Shown: positions 20,335 through 31,120 of the stretch, one piece after another
How the letters are laid out: every line of letters starts with the position of its first letter
Numbering within the stretch: the stretch's first letter is position 1
Translations under genes and position numbers: made by a program
Assembly (NCBI GenBank): GCA_951799405.1
Contig: OX637356.1
Location: forward strand, 8,455,229-8,519,228
Length of the DNA stretch: 64,000 nucleotides
Source: Agapetus fuscipes
Taxonomy: Eukaryota > Arthropoda > Insecta > Trichoptera > Glossosomatidae
Reading direction: 5' to 3'
Notes under the pieces: model-generated
The model's database searches: none
What the model was told of the DNA's origin: nothing
What the model saw: only the letters and a program-made list of their open reading frames with translations

Positions 20335-21739
20335 GTTATTGTTTTTCTCTGTACCCTTTGTTGCCTAGTTTTTGCCTATACGTATTGCTCGCCCCTGGAT
20401 TTATAAATACATATAAATATATACATATTTTATGTTAGCTATCAGCTATGTTGACGTCAGCTTTTCAGCTATGAAAGTGACTTCAAAGCTGTTCGGAGTC
20501 TGACACTCTATGTCTGCCTCGTAAACATGTTAAATTTCAAAGTTATTTATTCCAATTTAAATAGAGCTGATGGACGTAAATAAACAAGAGGGATAATCAG
20601 CTGCTAATAAAATTTAATTCATGGTGTTCAACGAAAAGCGTACGTGAAAAATAAAGCTTCATTGTATATAATTAATGTAAAAATAATCACAAGTTTTTCT
20701 ACATGAGTTGATTTATTTCGCGATTTCAATGGTGTCACATGATTATCAAGAGAACAACTAATCGCTGCCTTAGTTCTTGTTTATCGTATACGCCATTGAG
20801 AAAATTTTACATGAGCAATGTTTGCATGTGTACTGGACCAATGTGTCTTATGAAAACAAGAAATTTATTTAAAAAATATTTAAAAGAACTCTCACATTAT
20901 CGAGTTTTACGGTTTTTCTTAGCTCAGATTGTGTAGAATTTGATTCATGAGACAACTGCATGAAAAACTCATATTTGACAAGATTGGCGTTTACAGTAAA
21001 CAAGAACTGGGGGAGCGTAATGATGACGAATAATGATGTAAGAACATCGAGAGCGCTCGAGAAAATAAAACAACTCGTGAAGATAAAATTTGCGTTTAAT
21101 TTTACATTATAAATTCAAAATGAATCCTCACAATGTCAAAACACAAACCCTTACAATTTTACTATATTGTAAGTACATATTTAATGAACATTTGTTCTCA
21201 GAAAGCTACAAAAATGTATTTAAAAAATGGCATTGTTGCGAAGAGTTACAAGGCAATATTTTATAGTGTTATTGATCTAAGTTTGATTTCTTACAACATT
21301 ACAGACAAAATAAAACACAGAATACAAAAAAGTATAATCAAACCGTGTTTGTTTTTAAAAAAAAAATACAGTTAACATTGAAAAATTGTTGCAATTTAAC
21401 AACAAAAATCACCACTAATTTTGCATGTTTGGCGGTTCTCAGAGGCTCGATATTTTCCCACCCCTCACAGAATGGTGGCAGACATACAGTAACAGTCGAC
21501 AAAAGACCAAAATGTGGAAGATGTATACACTTTCAGGTCTGCCAAAACCACAAGCCAATTGAAAACGGCTCTACGTCTTATTCAAATTCGAAAGAATTTG
21601 GCAAAAGATTCAAGTCTTTACGATACAGACGATCGCTAAGCAAGCGACAGTTCTGCGTGATTTTTTTCGACATTTTTACGTGCATGAACAACATTTGTTT
21701 CTATTTAAAACTCAAGAAAGACGCTGCGACCGCTATCAG
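20335..21739. other. no gene seen
   Basis: AT-rich. A 147-codon frame at 21345-21788 has a Cys/His-containing middle but no recognisable domain and runs into a tRNA-like sequence. Confidence 0.4.
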
Positions 21740-21830
21740 CGCTGTGGCCGAGCGGAATAGGCATTGTTATTTGGTTAGCGTAGACTAGAAATAAAATAAT
21801 GCCGGTTTGAGCCCCTCTTGACAATAGCTT
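21740..21830 (+). repeat. tRNA-Leu/Ser-like sequence, probable SINE head
   Basis: GCTGTGGCCGAGCGGAATAG is a good A-box region and GCCGGTTTGAGCCCC an approximate B box, separated by about 55 bases. The arms do not close into a clean cloverleaf. Probably a relative of SINE-D. Confidence 0.5.
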
Positions 21831-22311
21831 TGACCTTGAGTTAGCAGATATCATTGAAAAAATATTTATAAATTAACTATTAATCATAATCAATACCAGT
21901 TTCTAGACAGAACAAAATGAAAAGCATTTCTCGTAATGAATTTATTGGAAAAAAAATCCAATTACTCAAGTAACTAAATTGACTGGTCTTGATAAACGGA
22001 TATAAATTTTTACCCCTGTATTACCAGTATGATTTTTTTTTATTATTAATCTTACAAATGACTATAAACAAAAACAATTATTCTTTATTTCAACACTGAT
22101 CCACTTATTTTTGTATTGATTATAAATTACGAACACTTGCGGTCCTCAGAACATCATGAACTCAAAAGTACAAATAAAACAATATTTAAAAAAAGAATTA
22201 TTGTTATTCTTTTAAGTGATTTGTCACATTTTTTTCTTTTTTAGTTTGATTCTCCAATAGAAGATAGTCCGGAGAGTTAACCATTAGGCTACCATCGAGC
22301 GCATTCATAAT
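21831..22311. other. no gene seen
   Basis: AT-rich sequence before a solo LTR. Nothing recognised. Confidence 0.4.
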
Positions 22312-22710
22312 GTTGTGTTTTTAGGTTTCAAAAAGTCTTCAAATTAAAAAAAAACTGGTCTTCTTTCATGGATATTTATTTTACACTTAGATTTATTTAA
22401 CAATTTATGTTTATTCTTAACAATTCACATTTATTGTTTAGCAATTTACATTTATTTCACCGTTGGTTCACTTTCACTGTCTTTCTTGTTCAAAAGCAGA
22501 GCGTCATATATAGACTGACTGACTTGCAAGCAACTTGCGCTTTATATACTCCCAAAGACAGTAGTTACCAGAAGCCAATTTCGCTGGAACCTTCCAGAAC
22601 ATAAAGCTTCCAGTATGTACATAATTGAATGTCTCTTTCCTAGGTACCTATAATAATTACTCCAACTCTCATCGACCTAATATTTATATGTATTTGTTAT
22701 TTACATAACA
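22312..22710 (-). mobile_element. Gypsy-type solo LTR with ATAA duplication
   Basis: A 399-bp unit starting TGTTGTGTTTTTAGG and ending TTACATAACA, flanked by ATAA at 22308-22311 and 22711-22714. On the minus strand it has a TATA box (GAGTATATAAAGCG, about 22540). Its 3' end matches that of the LTR at 42345-42725 (CCTAAAAACACAACA), so the two belong to one family in opposite orientations. No internal region remains. Confidence 0.85.
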
Positions 22711-23160
22711 ATAAGTTTACATGCATGAATGCTGAATGTTAATCGATTATCTATAAGGAAAAAAACGGTTATACACGCGAGCACTTCTCAGTACAGAATA
22801 ATATAATATAGGTTTTCCAATGGAATGTTAAAAATAGAAAACAGATTTTTGTTGGCAAGGGGAACACCCCAAGTTTCGGATGTTAGGCTCATTCCAGAGA
22901 TTAATTCCTCGTAAGTAACGGGCGGCTGCGATGGGCCTGTATCAAAGAAATGTCATTTTCTTGCGAAAAACTTTTTTTCACCGAGGCGCTTCAATACATT
23001 CAGTGACCCACATTTTAGAAAATTAAATTTTCTTGAGGAAATGTTTTATTTTTTTTTATGAAAATTTCCGGCCTTGAAAATATCGAAGAAAAAATACAAC
23101 GATAATTTGAGTGTTTTTTTCCATCGGAGTAATAAAATATTGTAATGAAAATTTGTGGCT
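22711..23160. other. no gene seen
   Basis: Unclassified. At 22845-22935 GGCAAGGGGAACACCCCAAG lies next to TTCCAGAGATTAATTCC; no coding match. Confidence 0.35.
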
Positions 23161-23163
23161 TGA

Positions 23164-23505
23164 CTCAGTGCGGTCGATAGCTAAGTTGGAAGAGTGCTTG
23201 CATTCCATGCCGAGAGCTCGGGTTCGAATCCCACCGAGGGTGTCAGAAAAGATTTCCCGTTTCGGTTCTTATTTCAAAACTTAACATAAAATACCAGTTT
23301 TTTCAGCCTTCACAAGGTTTATTCAGCCTTCACAAAGTTTATTCAGCCTTCTTAAGAATTGAGTACCAGGCCCCTCGGGAGCTGAGACTTCAACTAAAGT
23401 GGTTGGTGTAGGGCCGGCCCCCTTATCTATAATAACAAATAGGTTCCACTCGCCACATGCCAAAATAAGTTGTGGTACATGTGTAGCTTGGTTGCGTTGT
23501 GATTT
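23164..23505 (+). mobile_element. SINE-B full copy with tRNA head
   Basis: The tRNA-like head at 23168-23241 has a diverged A box (GATAGCTAAGTTGGAAGAG) and a perfect B box GGGTTCGAATCCC. The body carries GATTTCCCGTTTCGG, then TTCAGCCTTCACAA repeated (23304-23350, a local triplication), GGCCCCTCGGGAGCTG, GTGGTTGGTGTAGGGCCGGC and the 3' end GTGTAGCTTGGTTGCGTTG. Confidence 0.88.
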
Positions 23506-23512
23506 ATCGTTA

Positions 23513-23697
23513 AGAGGTAGGCTGACCACCTATACTGAAAAAAATGATTCACTCAGCCAATGTCACCCCTGTTTAAGGAAGGTCGGCAGAGTTTCACAAT
23601 CTCATTTAAGATTTGGGTTTTTATTTTGTTTTTGTAAGTTCACATGCTTCATGTGTATGCACAAACTCACACGTGTCTGTGATTGTGGGCATGCAGA
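23513..23697 (+). mobile_element. SINE-C copy, 3' truncated
   Basis: GGTAGGCTGACCACCTATAC, AATGTCACCCCTGTTTAAGG, CACACGTGTCTGTGATTGTG and GGGCATGCAG, then it stops where a SINE-B head begins. Confidence 0.75.
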
Positions 23698-23830
23698 AGC
23701 CCGGTGTAAGTTGGTAGAACGTTTGCGTTCAAAACCAGAGGATTTGGGCTCTATTTCTATTGACGTTGCTAGGCTTGAATTCCCGTATTCGGTGTTTGAA
23801 AGTTTACTGTACAAAAAAAATCCAATCGAC
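23698..23830 (+). mobile_element. SINE-B 5' fragment
   Basis: CCCGGTGTAAGTTGGTAGAACG followed by a decayed B box and CCCGTATTCGGTGTTTGAA. Confidence 0.6.
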
Positions 23831-23934
23831 TTCAAACTTCACATGACCAATCAATGAATATATCACATGTTTCCTAAAAAAAATATTTTCAGCGTTTAAG
23901 CGTCAATAGGGAACATACATAAATAGATAATAAG

Positions 23935-24100
23935 TTACCTGATGATGACCTACTAGGTCAAAAACGCGTTAGTAATTTGTTTAAAAAGATAAATTTAATA
24001 GTGAAAATAAACAGTGTTTTGTTTGATTTCATCCAAAAATTATAAAATTAAACAATATGAATTTTCACAGTGTTAATACACAAACAATACAAAATATAAA
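23935..24100 (+). mobile_element. Penelope-type terminus with hammerhead-like motif
   Basis: CCTGATGATGACCTACTAGG then TCAAAAACGCGTTAG (23937-23973): core CTGATGA, stem GACCT/AGGTC, then AAAAACG instead of GAAAACG. Followed by AATAAACAGTGTTTTGTTTG and TTTTCACAGTGTTAATACAC. Confidence 0.55.
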
Positions 24101-24305
24101 TAGATAAATTTAGCTTAATTTTTGAGTAGCACAAAGATCTTTTAATTTTTCGAAATGAAAGCGGTTTCAACCAAATGAGAGCTCAGAAGTACAAGAGTAG
24201 TAGTTAAAAATACACGTTTTGTGATAAAGCATGGCGCAACTTTAAATCTACATTAGCCTACTTTGCTCCGTGCTTTAAAAATGCAATTGTATCTACATCT
24301 ATACA

Positions 24306-24456
24306 CCGAGTATAAAAAATCAACGTAAACTGCCCTCGATCGCGTAAATCTAAAAATGTATTAAAAATACAAAAGCACTCCAAGTGAGTCATTTAATTGT
24401 CATACTTTTTTTTTGTTTACGCGATCGAGGGGATATACGAAATGTTTTATACTCGG
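24306..24456. mobile_element. MITE-H, cleanest copy
   Basis: About 151 bp. The left end CCGAGTATAAAA pairs with the right end TTTTATACTCGG, and CCCTCGATCGCGTAAA pairs with TTTACGCGATCGAGGG. A nearly complete foldback with a centre around CAAGTGAGTC. Confidence 0.88.
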
Positions 24457-24632
24457 GGCACTGATGCGAGAGATAGTTTTCTATGCTATATCGTCCCTTC
24501 AGTGCTTGCTTGGCATATCAACCATTTGATTCAAAGATGACCTTTAAATGTCCTAAAAATCACATTCTACGCAATCTGAGCAATGAAAAAAAAACGTAAA
24601 CATATTATTATTGATTGATTTTAAACATGTTA

Positions 24633-24895
24633 TTTGTTGGTATGCGGCTGACCACCCATGCTGTAGAAAATGGTTCACTTTGCCAATGTCACCCCTGTTT
24701 TAGGGAAGGTCGGCAGGAGTTGCAGGGTGTATGTTCATTTGAGATTCGGGTTTTTATATTGTAGGTCCACATGCGGCATGTTTAACCGCGAACTTGTACG
24801 TGTCTGCTTGTGAAAATGCATATAATGTGAATCTTCAATGTTACATGTATTTGCAACTTAGATTAGATTAGATTAGAGATACGACAATCAAGCAC
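24633..24895 (+). mobile_element. SINE-C copy
   Basis: Full length: GGTATGCGGCTGACCACCCA to a tail of GATTA repeats (CTTAGATTAGATTAGATTAG, 24857-24882). Confidence 0.88.
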
Positions 24896-25175
24896 AGAGG
24901 GGACGATTTGTCGTTACCTCCTAGTACCTACCGAGTAACAAAATGCATCTGGGAAATATTATTTCTGGCAGAAACAATGACGGTGCAACTAATGGGCACG
25001 TGTGTGGCGCATGCGCGGTAATGAGTGTGCGAGTACGTGACGAAGGTTCACAATCAGGACAAGAAATAAAAATAAGTATTTTTTAGAATTCAGAGCTAAT
25101 GTGAGCGTATAAGAGTAAGCTTGGGATGAATACAAGCGAATAGAAAATAGTGGAAGATAGTGAAAATAATTTTAG

Positions 25176-25291
25176 ATTATTTTGGTGAGCGCTGTTTTTG
25201 TATGAACCACACCTCAAAAGGACTCTGCGAGCTTGGTCGTCGCTATAGAAAGCGGCAATTCTCAAGCAATACCCAGTTGCTGAAAGGCTAG
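25176..25291 (-). mobile_element. SINE-A 3' fragment
   Basis: GGTGAGCGCTGTTTTTGTAT, CTCTGCGAGCTTGGTCGTCG and AATACCCAGTTGCTG; no tRNA head. Confidence 0.8.
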
Positions 25292-25464
25292 GATAGAAGT
25301 GAATTGTCTGCAGAGTTCCACACACTTATTTGCCTTTAGAAAAATGGTGGAAAAGTATGAATTTTCTTGCCTCTGTGGCATTTTTATTATTATTATAGAA
25401 TCAAATATCCTTGTAGAAGCATACAAAGCCATAAGAGTAGTATTGACGAGGAGAGCTCATTTAT

Positions 25465-25740
25465 TTTCGCAGTTACGATCGATAGCTTTGTTTGTAGAAC
25501 GCTTTTGTTCCATGTAACAAGACTGATGTTGGACTCTACCCAAAGGTGTCTAGAAACGATTCCCCGTATCGGTCTATATGTAAAACCAAAAATAAAAAAG
25601 CCTACAGAAAAAAAGAGAACAGGCTCCCTAGGTAGCTGGTAAATCCCCACTTCAAGTGCTTGGCGTAAGGCCATTCCTGTGAAAATAAATAGGTTAAACA
25701 AATGCAACCATTTCGAGAACAACGCGGTAAGAATTTTCGT
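25465..25740 (+). mobile_element. SINE-B copy, decayed head
   Basis: GATCGATAGCTTTGTTTGTAG, GATTCCCCGTATCGGTC, GGTAGCTGGTAAATCCCC and AACGCGGTAAGAATT. Confidence 0.7.
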
Positions 25741-25964
25741 AGCAGTAAATAAAGAGGTTCGATGTTCTTGAAAAAACACGGTCCCATTTTTATTGGATGA
25801 ATGGATAAGGGACAACCTCATTTTTTTAATTCTTTGTTTTAAAATTATCAAAGAACCAAAATGTAGCATCACTTATAAGTTACTCAACTGGTTCGTATCT
25901 CACGAATTACTTAACATTCGTGCTACTTTTTTTTTAAGTTCATGGTTACTTATGTAAAAACAAT

Positions 25965-26060
25965 GGCCGAAATACATGCTACATCAAACACATGCATGTT
26001 CATGGCACAAGCACATGTTACACGTGCGTGTATGCACAGCACACATGCACGTGTATGACT
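25965..26060. repeat. alternating purine-pyrimidine tract
   Basis: Rich in ACATGC/CACGTG steps over about 95 bp (ACACATGCATGTTCATGG, TACACGTGCGTGTATGCAC). Simple-sequence origin likely. Confidence 0.45.
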
Positions 26061-26275
26061 TACGCGTATGTTAATGTCACCAAAGAATGTCGCAATAAAA
26101 GCGGGAACCTTTTTTTCGGATCTCAAACGCGGGACCATCTAATAAAGTAGCAGGCAGTTTTTATATTTCCCCGGTATGCGGCTTTTTCATGAATCTCATT
26201 AACTTTTATCGTTTTGTTGTTTTTAAAGTCAAAAATTTATTATATTTTGAATTGTTCAATGTTTATCATCATCAT

Positions 26276-26705
26276 CCCTTGACTTATAGGTTGGTATGAC
26301 GCTGACCACCTAAATCTAAATCTAAATCTAAGTTGCAAAGATATGTATCATTTGACGTTCATATTAAATGCATTCCCACAAGCAGACATGCATAATTTCG
26401 CGTTCACACATGCCGCATGTTGACCTACAATTTAAAAATCCAATCTCAAATGAATATAAGCCCTGCAACTCTTGCCGACCTTCCCTGAAACAGGGGTGAC
26501 ATTGGCAAAGTGAACCATTTTTTACAGTATGGGTGGTCAGCCTTATACCAACCTATAAGTCAAGGACCACCCATGCTGTGAAAAAATGGTTCGCTTTTTC
26601 CAATGTCCCCCCCATTGCAGGGAAGGTCGGTAAAAGTTGCTTGGCCATTTATGTTTACTTGAGGTTTGGTTTTCGAATTGTAGGTACAGATGCAGCTTGC
26701 TAACT
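26276..26705 (+). mobile_element. SINE-C copy split by another SINE-C
   Basis: Left piece 26276-26310 (ACTTATAGGTTGGTATGACG, CTGACCACC) and right piece 26565-26705 (GACCACCCATGCTG onward). The inserted minus-strand copy lies between them with GACCACC at both junctions. Confidence 0.88.
26311..26564 (-). mobile_element. SINE-C copy nested in SINE-C
   Basis: Complete minus-strand copy of 254 bp: tail as TAAATC repeats at 26311-26329, body, and 5' end CCAACCTATAAGTCAAG. The 7-bp GACCACC at 26304-26310 and 26565-26571 is a target-site duplication, so the unit moves as one piece and inserts with a short duplication. Confidence 0.9.
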
Positions 26706-26919
26706 GCAGAGAGGCGCTGATCTCTTTTCCGTACAAAAATATTTGAATTAAGTTTTAAATTAAGGTAACTACTATAGGTGATGTCACATCAACGAGGGGT
26801 ATTTTAAACGTTCGGACCCATTTCTTCGGTTAGGAAAATTGGGCTGAAAGGATGAATGAAAACCAATCCTAAGTGTGAAAGAGAAGTAATACTCATACAG
26901 TAACATAAAGTCGGTGCTA

Positions 26920-27135
26920 TGGCCAAGGGATCAAGTCGCTGTTCATAACTAGCGTTGCCTTTTAAATTATCGGTGTTATAGTCGAGGGGTCAAGTCGCTT
27001 TCTTGACTAGCGTATTTGGAACAGAATAACGCTGGTTCGAATCACGTCTGGCCCATTTGACCATAACTTCAAACCTGGTTCAACAGATGCCATTGCGTGC
27101 ACACAAGCTTCTGCTTTCGCATGAAAAATACATAT
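26920..27135 (+). mobile_element. SINE-D with Ser/Leu-type tRNA head
   Basis: A-box-like GTGTTATAGTCGAGGGGTCA and B box CTGGTTCGAATCACG (about 26968-27045), then GGCCCATTTGACCATAACTT and GTGCACACAAGCTTCTGC. The head's 5' half is duplicated just upstream (26922-26965, GTCGGTGCTATGGCCAAGGG). Confidence 0.75.
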
Positions 27136-27529
27136 AAAAATATGTGAAAATTCTGAACTGATTTAACAAATTAGGTTAATTGGATGTATCACACTCGTCA
27201 TATCCCATCTGGCCGATGCCAACATATTCGTCGAAAGCGGGAAAAATAATAAAAATTCGGGGGGGGGAAAAAATCCCGAATAAATCGATTTATTCCGGAT
27301 GGGGGAAATTTCAAATTAGGTACATCTGGGAGTCCAAGAGATGGCGGCATTTACATAAAAAAACAATATGGCATACGCGAAGGAGACGCCATCCAACACA
27401 CGAAAACACATCGGGGAAATTGAAGGATTCGGTCAATTTCCCCCGAAAATATGGAAAAGATACTGAGGAAGAAGTTATCATTTCTTTTAAAAAAAAATTT
27501 AAATTTACTTTTATGATTCGATGTTTTTA

Positions 27530-27750
27530 TTTACTTATAGATTGGTATGAAGCAGACCACCCTTACTATAATTTTTTTTCGCTATGCCAATGTAACTCCT
27601 GTTTCAGGAAGAGCTGCATGATTTAGAAGGTTTATGTTCATTTGAGATTTGGGTTATTATTTTTTTATATACATACCTACACACACAGCATGTGTAAGAG
27701 TGATCTGTAATTGTTAATATACATATGTTTAAAACTTAGTTTATTAATAA
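27530..27750 (+). mobile_element. SINE-C copy
   Basis: ACTTATAGATTGGTATGAAG, GACCACCCTTACT, GTAACTCCTGTTTCAGG and AAAACTTAG at the tail. Confidence 0.75.
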
Positions 27751-27859
27751 CATTTTTTAGCTGAGTAAAACTTGATGGTATACTATGATTTTAAAGTAGA
27801 AATAAACACTGAATCGGAAAATCATTTCATTCATATATTTTGGGGATCAAAATCCTAGC

Positions 27860-27915
27860 TCTCTAGCTTTAAACATGAGCATTCTACCGACTGACCCACC
27901 GAAAGGAAGCAATAA
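27860..27915 (-). mobile_element. SINE-B head remnant
   Basis: GGGGATCAAAATCCTAGC and TTCTACCGACTGACCCACCG match a decayed SINE-B tRNA head on the minus strand. Confidence 0.45.
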
Positions 27916-28274
27916 TGAAAAAAAAAAACGTTTTGTTAACTGCATATGATATCCAGTGTTAAAACAAATTGAATAAAATAAAATAAAACACTATCCCAAA
28001 ATACGAAGCAGTTAATTTTGTTTTTCACGTTTTTAACGCTCACTACCCAATTGCAATGCACTGCCAAAAGCTTGTGTATTATTTTTTTTTTACAATTACA
28101 AATACTGAAGTAATTTATGGCCGGTTGTAGCCGTGCGCTTTGTTTCTGTGTGAAATATGAATTACGTACATTGAAACAAGGAATTTTAAACCGGTCGTAA
28201 ATCTAGCGGCGCTTTCTTACACATAGAGAAACAGCAGGGGGGGAATATAATAGTAATTAAAAACCGAATGTGAA

Positions 28275-28425
28275 AATAAACTCATGTCGAAAGTATAAAA
28301 GAGTTGATTTTTAGCATATAACATATTGATAGGTTGAACTCGCCACATGCGAACCCTTCGGGAATAACGCGGCAAGAAGTTACACTATATGTGTAGCTTA
28401 GTTGCGTTGCGTTGCGTTGCGTAAC
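28275..28425 (+). mobile_element. SINE-B 3' fragment
   Basis: TAGGTTGAACTCGCCACATG, CCCTTCGGGAATAACGCGG, GTGTAGCTTAGTTGCGTTGC; the terminal GTTGC is repeated about four times. Confidence 0.75.
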
Positions 28426-28496
28426 CAGGCGCATGCATTGCGTAGACTCTACGCCGCAGAGGTACAAATTCTTTTAAAAAAAACTGTAACTGACGA

Positions 28497-28757
28497 TCTA
28501 ATCTAATCTCTAATCTAAGTTGCAAAGATATGTAACATTGGGGATTCACATTACATGCATTCTCACAAGAAGACACGTACAAGTTCGCGCTTGCACATGC
28601 CGCATGTGAACTTACAACATAAAAATAAAATCTCAAATGGACATACACCCTGCAAGTTGCAACTCTTGCCGTCCTTCCCTGAAACAGGAGTGACAAAGTG
28701 AACCATTTTCTACAGCATGGGTGGTCAGCCGCATCTCAACCTATAAGTCAAGGAATT
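28497..28757 (-). mobile_element. SINE-C copy
   Basis: Tail TCTAATCTAATCTCTAATC, body and 5' end CAACCTATAAGTCAAGGAA; full length. Confidence 0.87.
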
Positions 28758-28782
28758 TATACAGCAAATAACATTTTAGACA

Positions 28783-28998
28783 TAATCTAATCTAATCTAA
28801 TCTAAGCTGCAAAGATATATATCATTTAAGATTTATACTAAATGCATTCCCACAAGCAGATATGTATAATTTCGCGCTAACACATGCCGCATGTGGACCT
28901 ACAATATAAAAACCCAATCTCAAATGAACATAAGCCTTGCAACTCTTGCCGTCCTTCCCTGAAACAGGGGTGACATTGGCAAAGTGAACCAATTTTTA
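28783..28998 (-). mobile_element. SINE-C copy, 5' truncated
   Basis: Tail ATCTAATCTAATCTAATC; body to AAAGTGAACCAATTTTT, lacking the last 50 bp at the 5' end. Confidence 0.83.
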
Positions 28999-29114
28999 TA
29001 TTATTACATAAACAAATGGATAAACATTAAAATCAAATATAAAATACAAAATTATAATTTAAAATGTACAAAAAAATTGGAAAACACGATGATTGTTTGA
29101 AATGAAAAGATTAA

Positions 29115-29225
29115 TTGAAATAAATTAATGATTGGTGAAAATGTGCAGTGTTTCATTGGAATTTGATTCTAAAAAATCTTACGAATCAATTAATATTAAT
29201 TTTCAGTGTTAATACACAAACACCA
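29115..29225 (+). mobile_element. Penelope-type terminal remnant
   Basis: GTGAAAATGTGCAGTGTTTC and TTTTCAGTGTTAATACACAA match the sequence after the motif at 23937. The motif itself is absent. Confidence 0.4.
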
Positions 29226-29365
29226 TATCACAATACGAGTATCATCTGCAATGTTGATTTGTAATGTTGGCTTATTCATTTATGTTACATGTTTTGTATA
29301 GGGAAGTATTGACTTTAAGGTTTTGTTGTTTTTATATACTTAAATGTTATTTATTATTTGTATTC

Positions 29366-29585
29366 CTTGACTTATAGGTTGGTATGAGGCTGACTACCCA
29401 TACTACTGTAAAAAATGGTTCACTTTGCCAATGTCACCCCTGTGTCTGGGAAGATCAGCAAAAGTTGTAGGGTTTATGTTCATTTGAGGTTTGGATTTTA
29501 TTTGTAAGTACACATTCAGCATTTGTAAGAGCGAACTACACGTGTTTGTTTGTGGGCATGCATTTGATATGAACTTTAGATATGT
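29366..29585 (+). mobile_element. SINE-C copy, tail missing
   Basis: TTCCTTGACTTATAGGTTGG to GGGCATGCATTTGATATGAA. Confidence 0.85.
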
Positions 29586-29916
29586 GGGAGGATTTTCCTT
29601 TTCAAGATGTTGAGAGAGCTTTGGTCATGCTTGGTAGGATGCGCAATTAGTATGTACAATGTACATATTATTTTGAAATATAAGAAGGGTGCCACCGCTA
29701 AAAAAATATCATTTCCAAAACCCTTAAACTCGAATTTAGCTTCCGCATGCTCACGTGCATATAAAAGATACAATGTGAAGTATCAAATTTCAAAGCAATT
29801 ATTAATATGATCATTGTAGACTCTGATATTTTTTGATCAATTTTTGTGGTTTATATCGGTTAAATATCCCTCGCCACACACAAAACATTTATCCTTTTTT
29901 TGTGAGGTACAGCCTA

Positions 29917-30152
29917 TACTTATAGGTTGGTATGAATCTGACCACCCATCCTGTAAGTAAAATGGTTCACTTTGCCAATGTCCCCCCTGTTTCAGGAAAG
30001 GTCGGCGGAGCTTATGCATCTGAGATTGGGTTTTTATATTGTAAATCCACATGCGGCATGTTTAAGCGCAAACTTATACGTGTTAGCTCGTGGGAATGTA
30101 TTTCATATGAATCTCAAATAAAATATATCTTTGCAACTTAGATTATAGATTA
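29917..30152 (+). mobile_element. SINE-C copy
   Basis: ACTTATAGGTTGGTATGAAT through the tail TTAGATTATAGATTATAAAA. Confidence 0.87.
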
Positions 30153-30749
30153 TAAAACGCTGGTAAATGGCATTCCTTTCCACAAATTTACAAAAAAATA
30201 CTAGGAACACGAGGGTAGGTATACGAGAGGAGTATGAGAACAAAACATGTTTTTGTGATCAAAATTCTGTACCTTTCCCGCGTATTTCTCCATGGCCGCC
30301 TCGTCGTAATATATTGCAGCAGTTATGGCGTAACAATACCGTTATTATCGCTCGTAAATCCGTTGCATTCCGGATCCGTTATGACTTTGACGCCAGCCTA
30401 ACGGCCGTTAAAACTTGCAACGAATGCCCGCACCGAAATAAACGTCAAAGATCCGATACACAATTTGTTTGTTCAACATGTTACATTTGGCCTAGTGATT
30501 CTCAACTAGTGGTCCACGATACAAACATGTTCTCCCTTCTATGACCCACGCCCTGTATATCTATCCAATCCGGGAATGTGTCACAGGACTCGCATGTAAT
30601 ACATTTATATAGATGCAAGTGGCAGAAGGCCCTCCCGTGAGGCTAACACTCTCTCGAGTGTAAAATAAGACAAAATGGCTCAAAACACAAGCAAGCTATG
30701 ATAGCCATAAGAGAAAGAATTTAAGGCTCGATACATGCATGTATAGATT
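30153..30749. other. no assigned gene; possible hAT end
   Basis: A 125-codon frame at 30167-30544 has no recognisable domain. At 30494 TAGTGATTCTCAACTAGTGG resembles a hAT terminal repeat, but no partner or duplication was found. Confidence 0.4.
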
Positions 30750-30990
30750 TTTTGGTGAGCGCTGTTTTTGTGTGAATCACACTTCAAGAGACTTCTGCGA
30801 GCTTGTCGTGGTTATAAAGCGCCAATTCTTAAGCAAGGCACTGTCGCTGTAAGGCTGCATTTACCTTTGGGAAAGGCTCTTGAATTTTTCAACCGAGCCA
30901 AGAGCAAATTTTGTTTTTTTTTGTGCTCCGCCAGGAATCGAACTCGTTCCTACCATGTGTCTACAGCGTTAACCACTAGATTACAGACCA
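30750..30990 (-). mobile_element. SINE-A copy
   Basis: GGTGAGCGCTGTTTTTGTGT, AAGCGCCAATTCTTAAGC and a decayed head TGTGCTCCGCCAGGAATCGA with CCACTAGATTACAGACC. Confidence 0.8.
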
Positions 30991-31120
30991 CTGGATATGA
31001 GGCTAAGCACCCGTGTTGTGAACATAAGCATTGCAACTCCTGCCGCCTTTCCCTGAAACCAGGGTGGCATTGACAAAAGTGAACCAAGTTTTTACAGAAT
31101 GGAAGGTCAGTCTAATCTTT
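30991..31120 (-). mobile_element. SINE-C fragment
   Basis: GCAACTCCTGCCGCCTTTCC, CAGGGTGGCATTGACAAAAG and TTTACAGAATGGAAGGTCAG. Confidence 0.7.

Noticed and set aside
21345..21788. 147-codon frame as a gene
   Set aside because: No domain, low-complexity start, runs into a tRNA-like repeat; no splice or start context that stands out.
24857..24882. Telomere-like repeats (GATTA)n
   Set aside because: Not the TTAGG arthropod repeat and always attached to SINE-C, so it is a retroposon tail.
30167..30544. 125-codon frame as a gene or hAT transposase piece
   Set aside because: The Cys-containing stretch (TCNECPHRNKR-like) is suggestive of a zinc site but no transposase motif could be seen.
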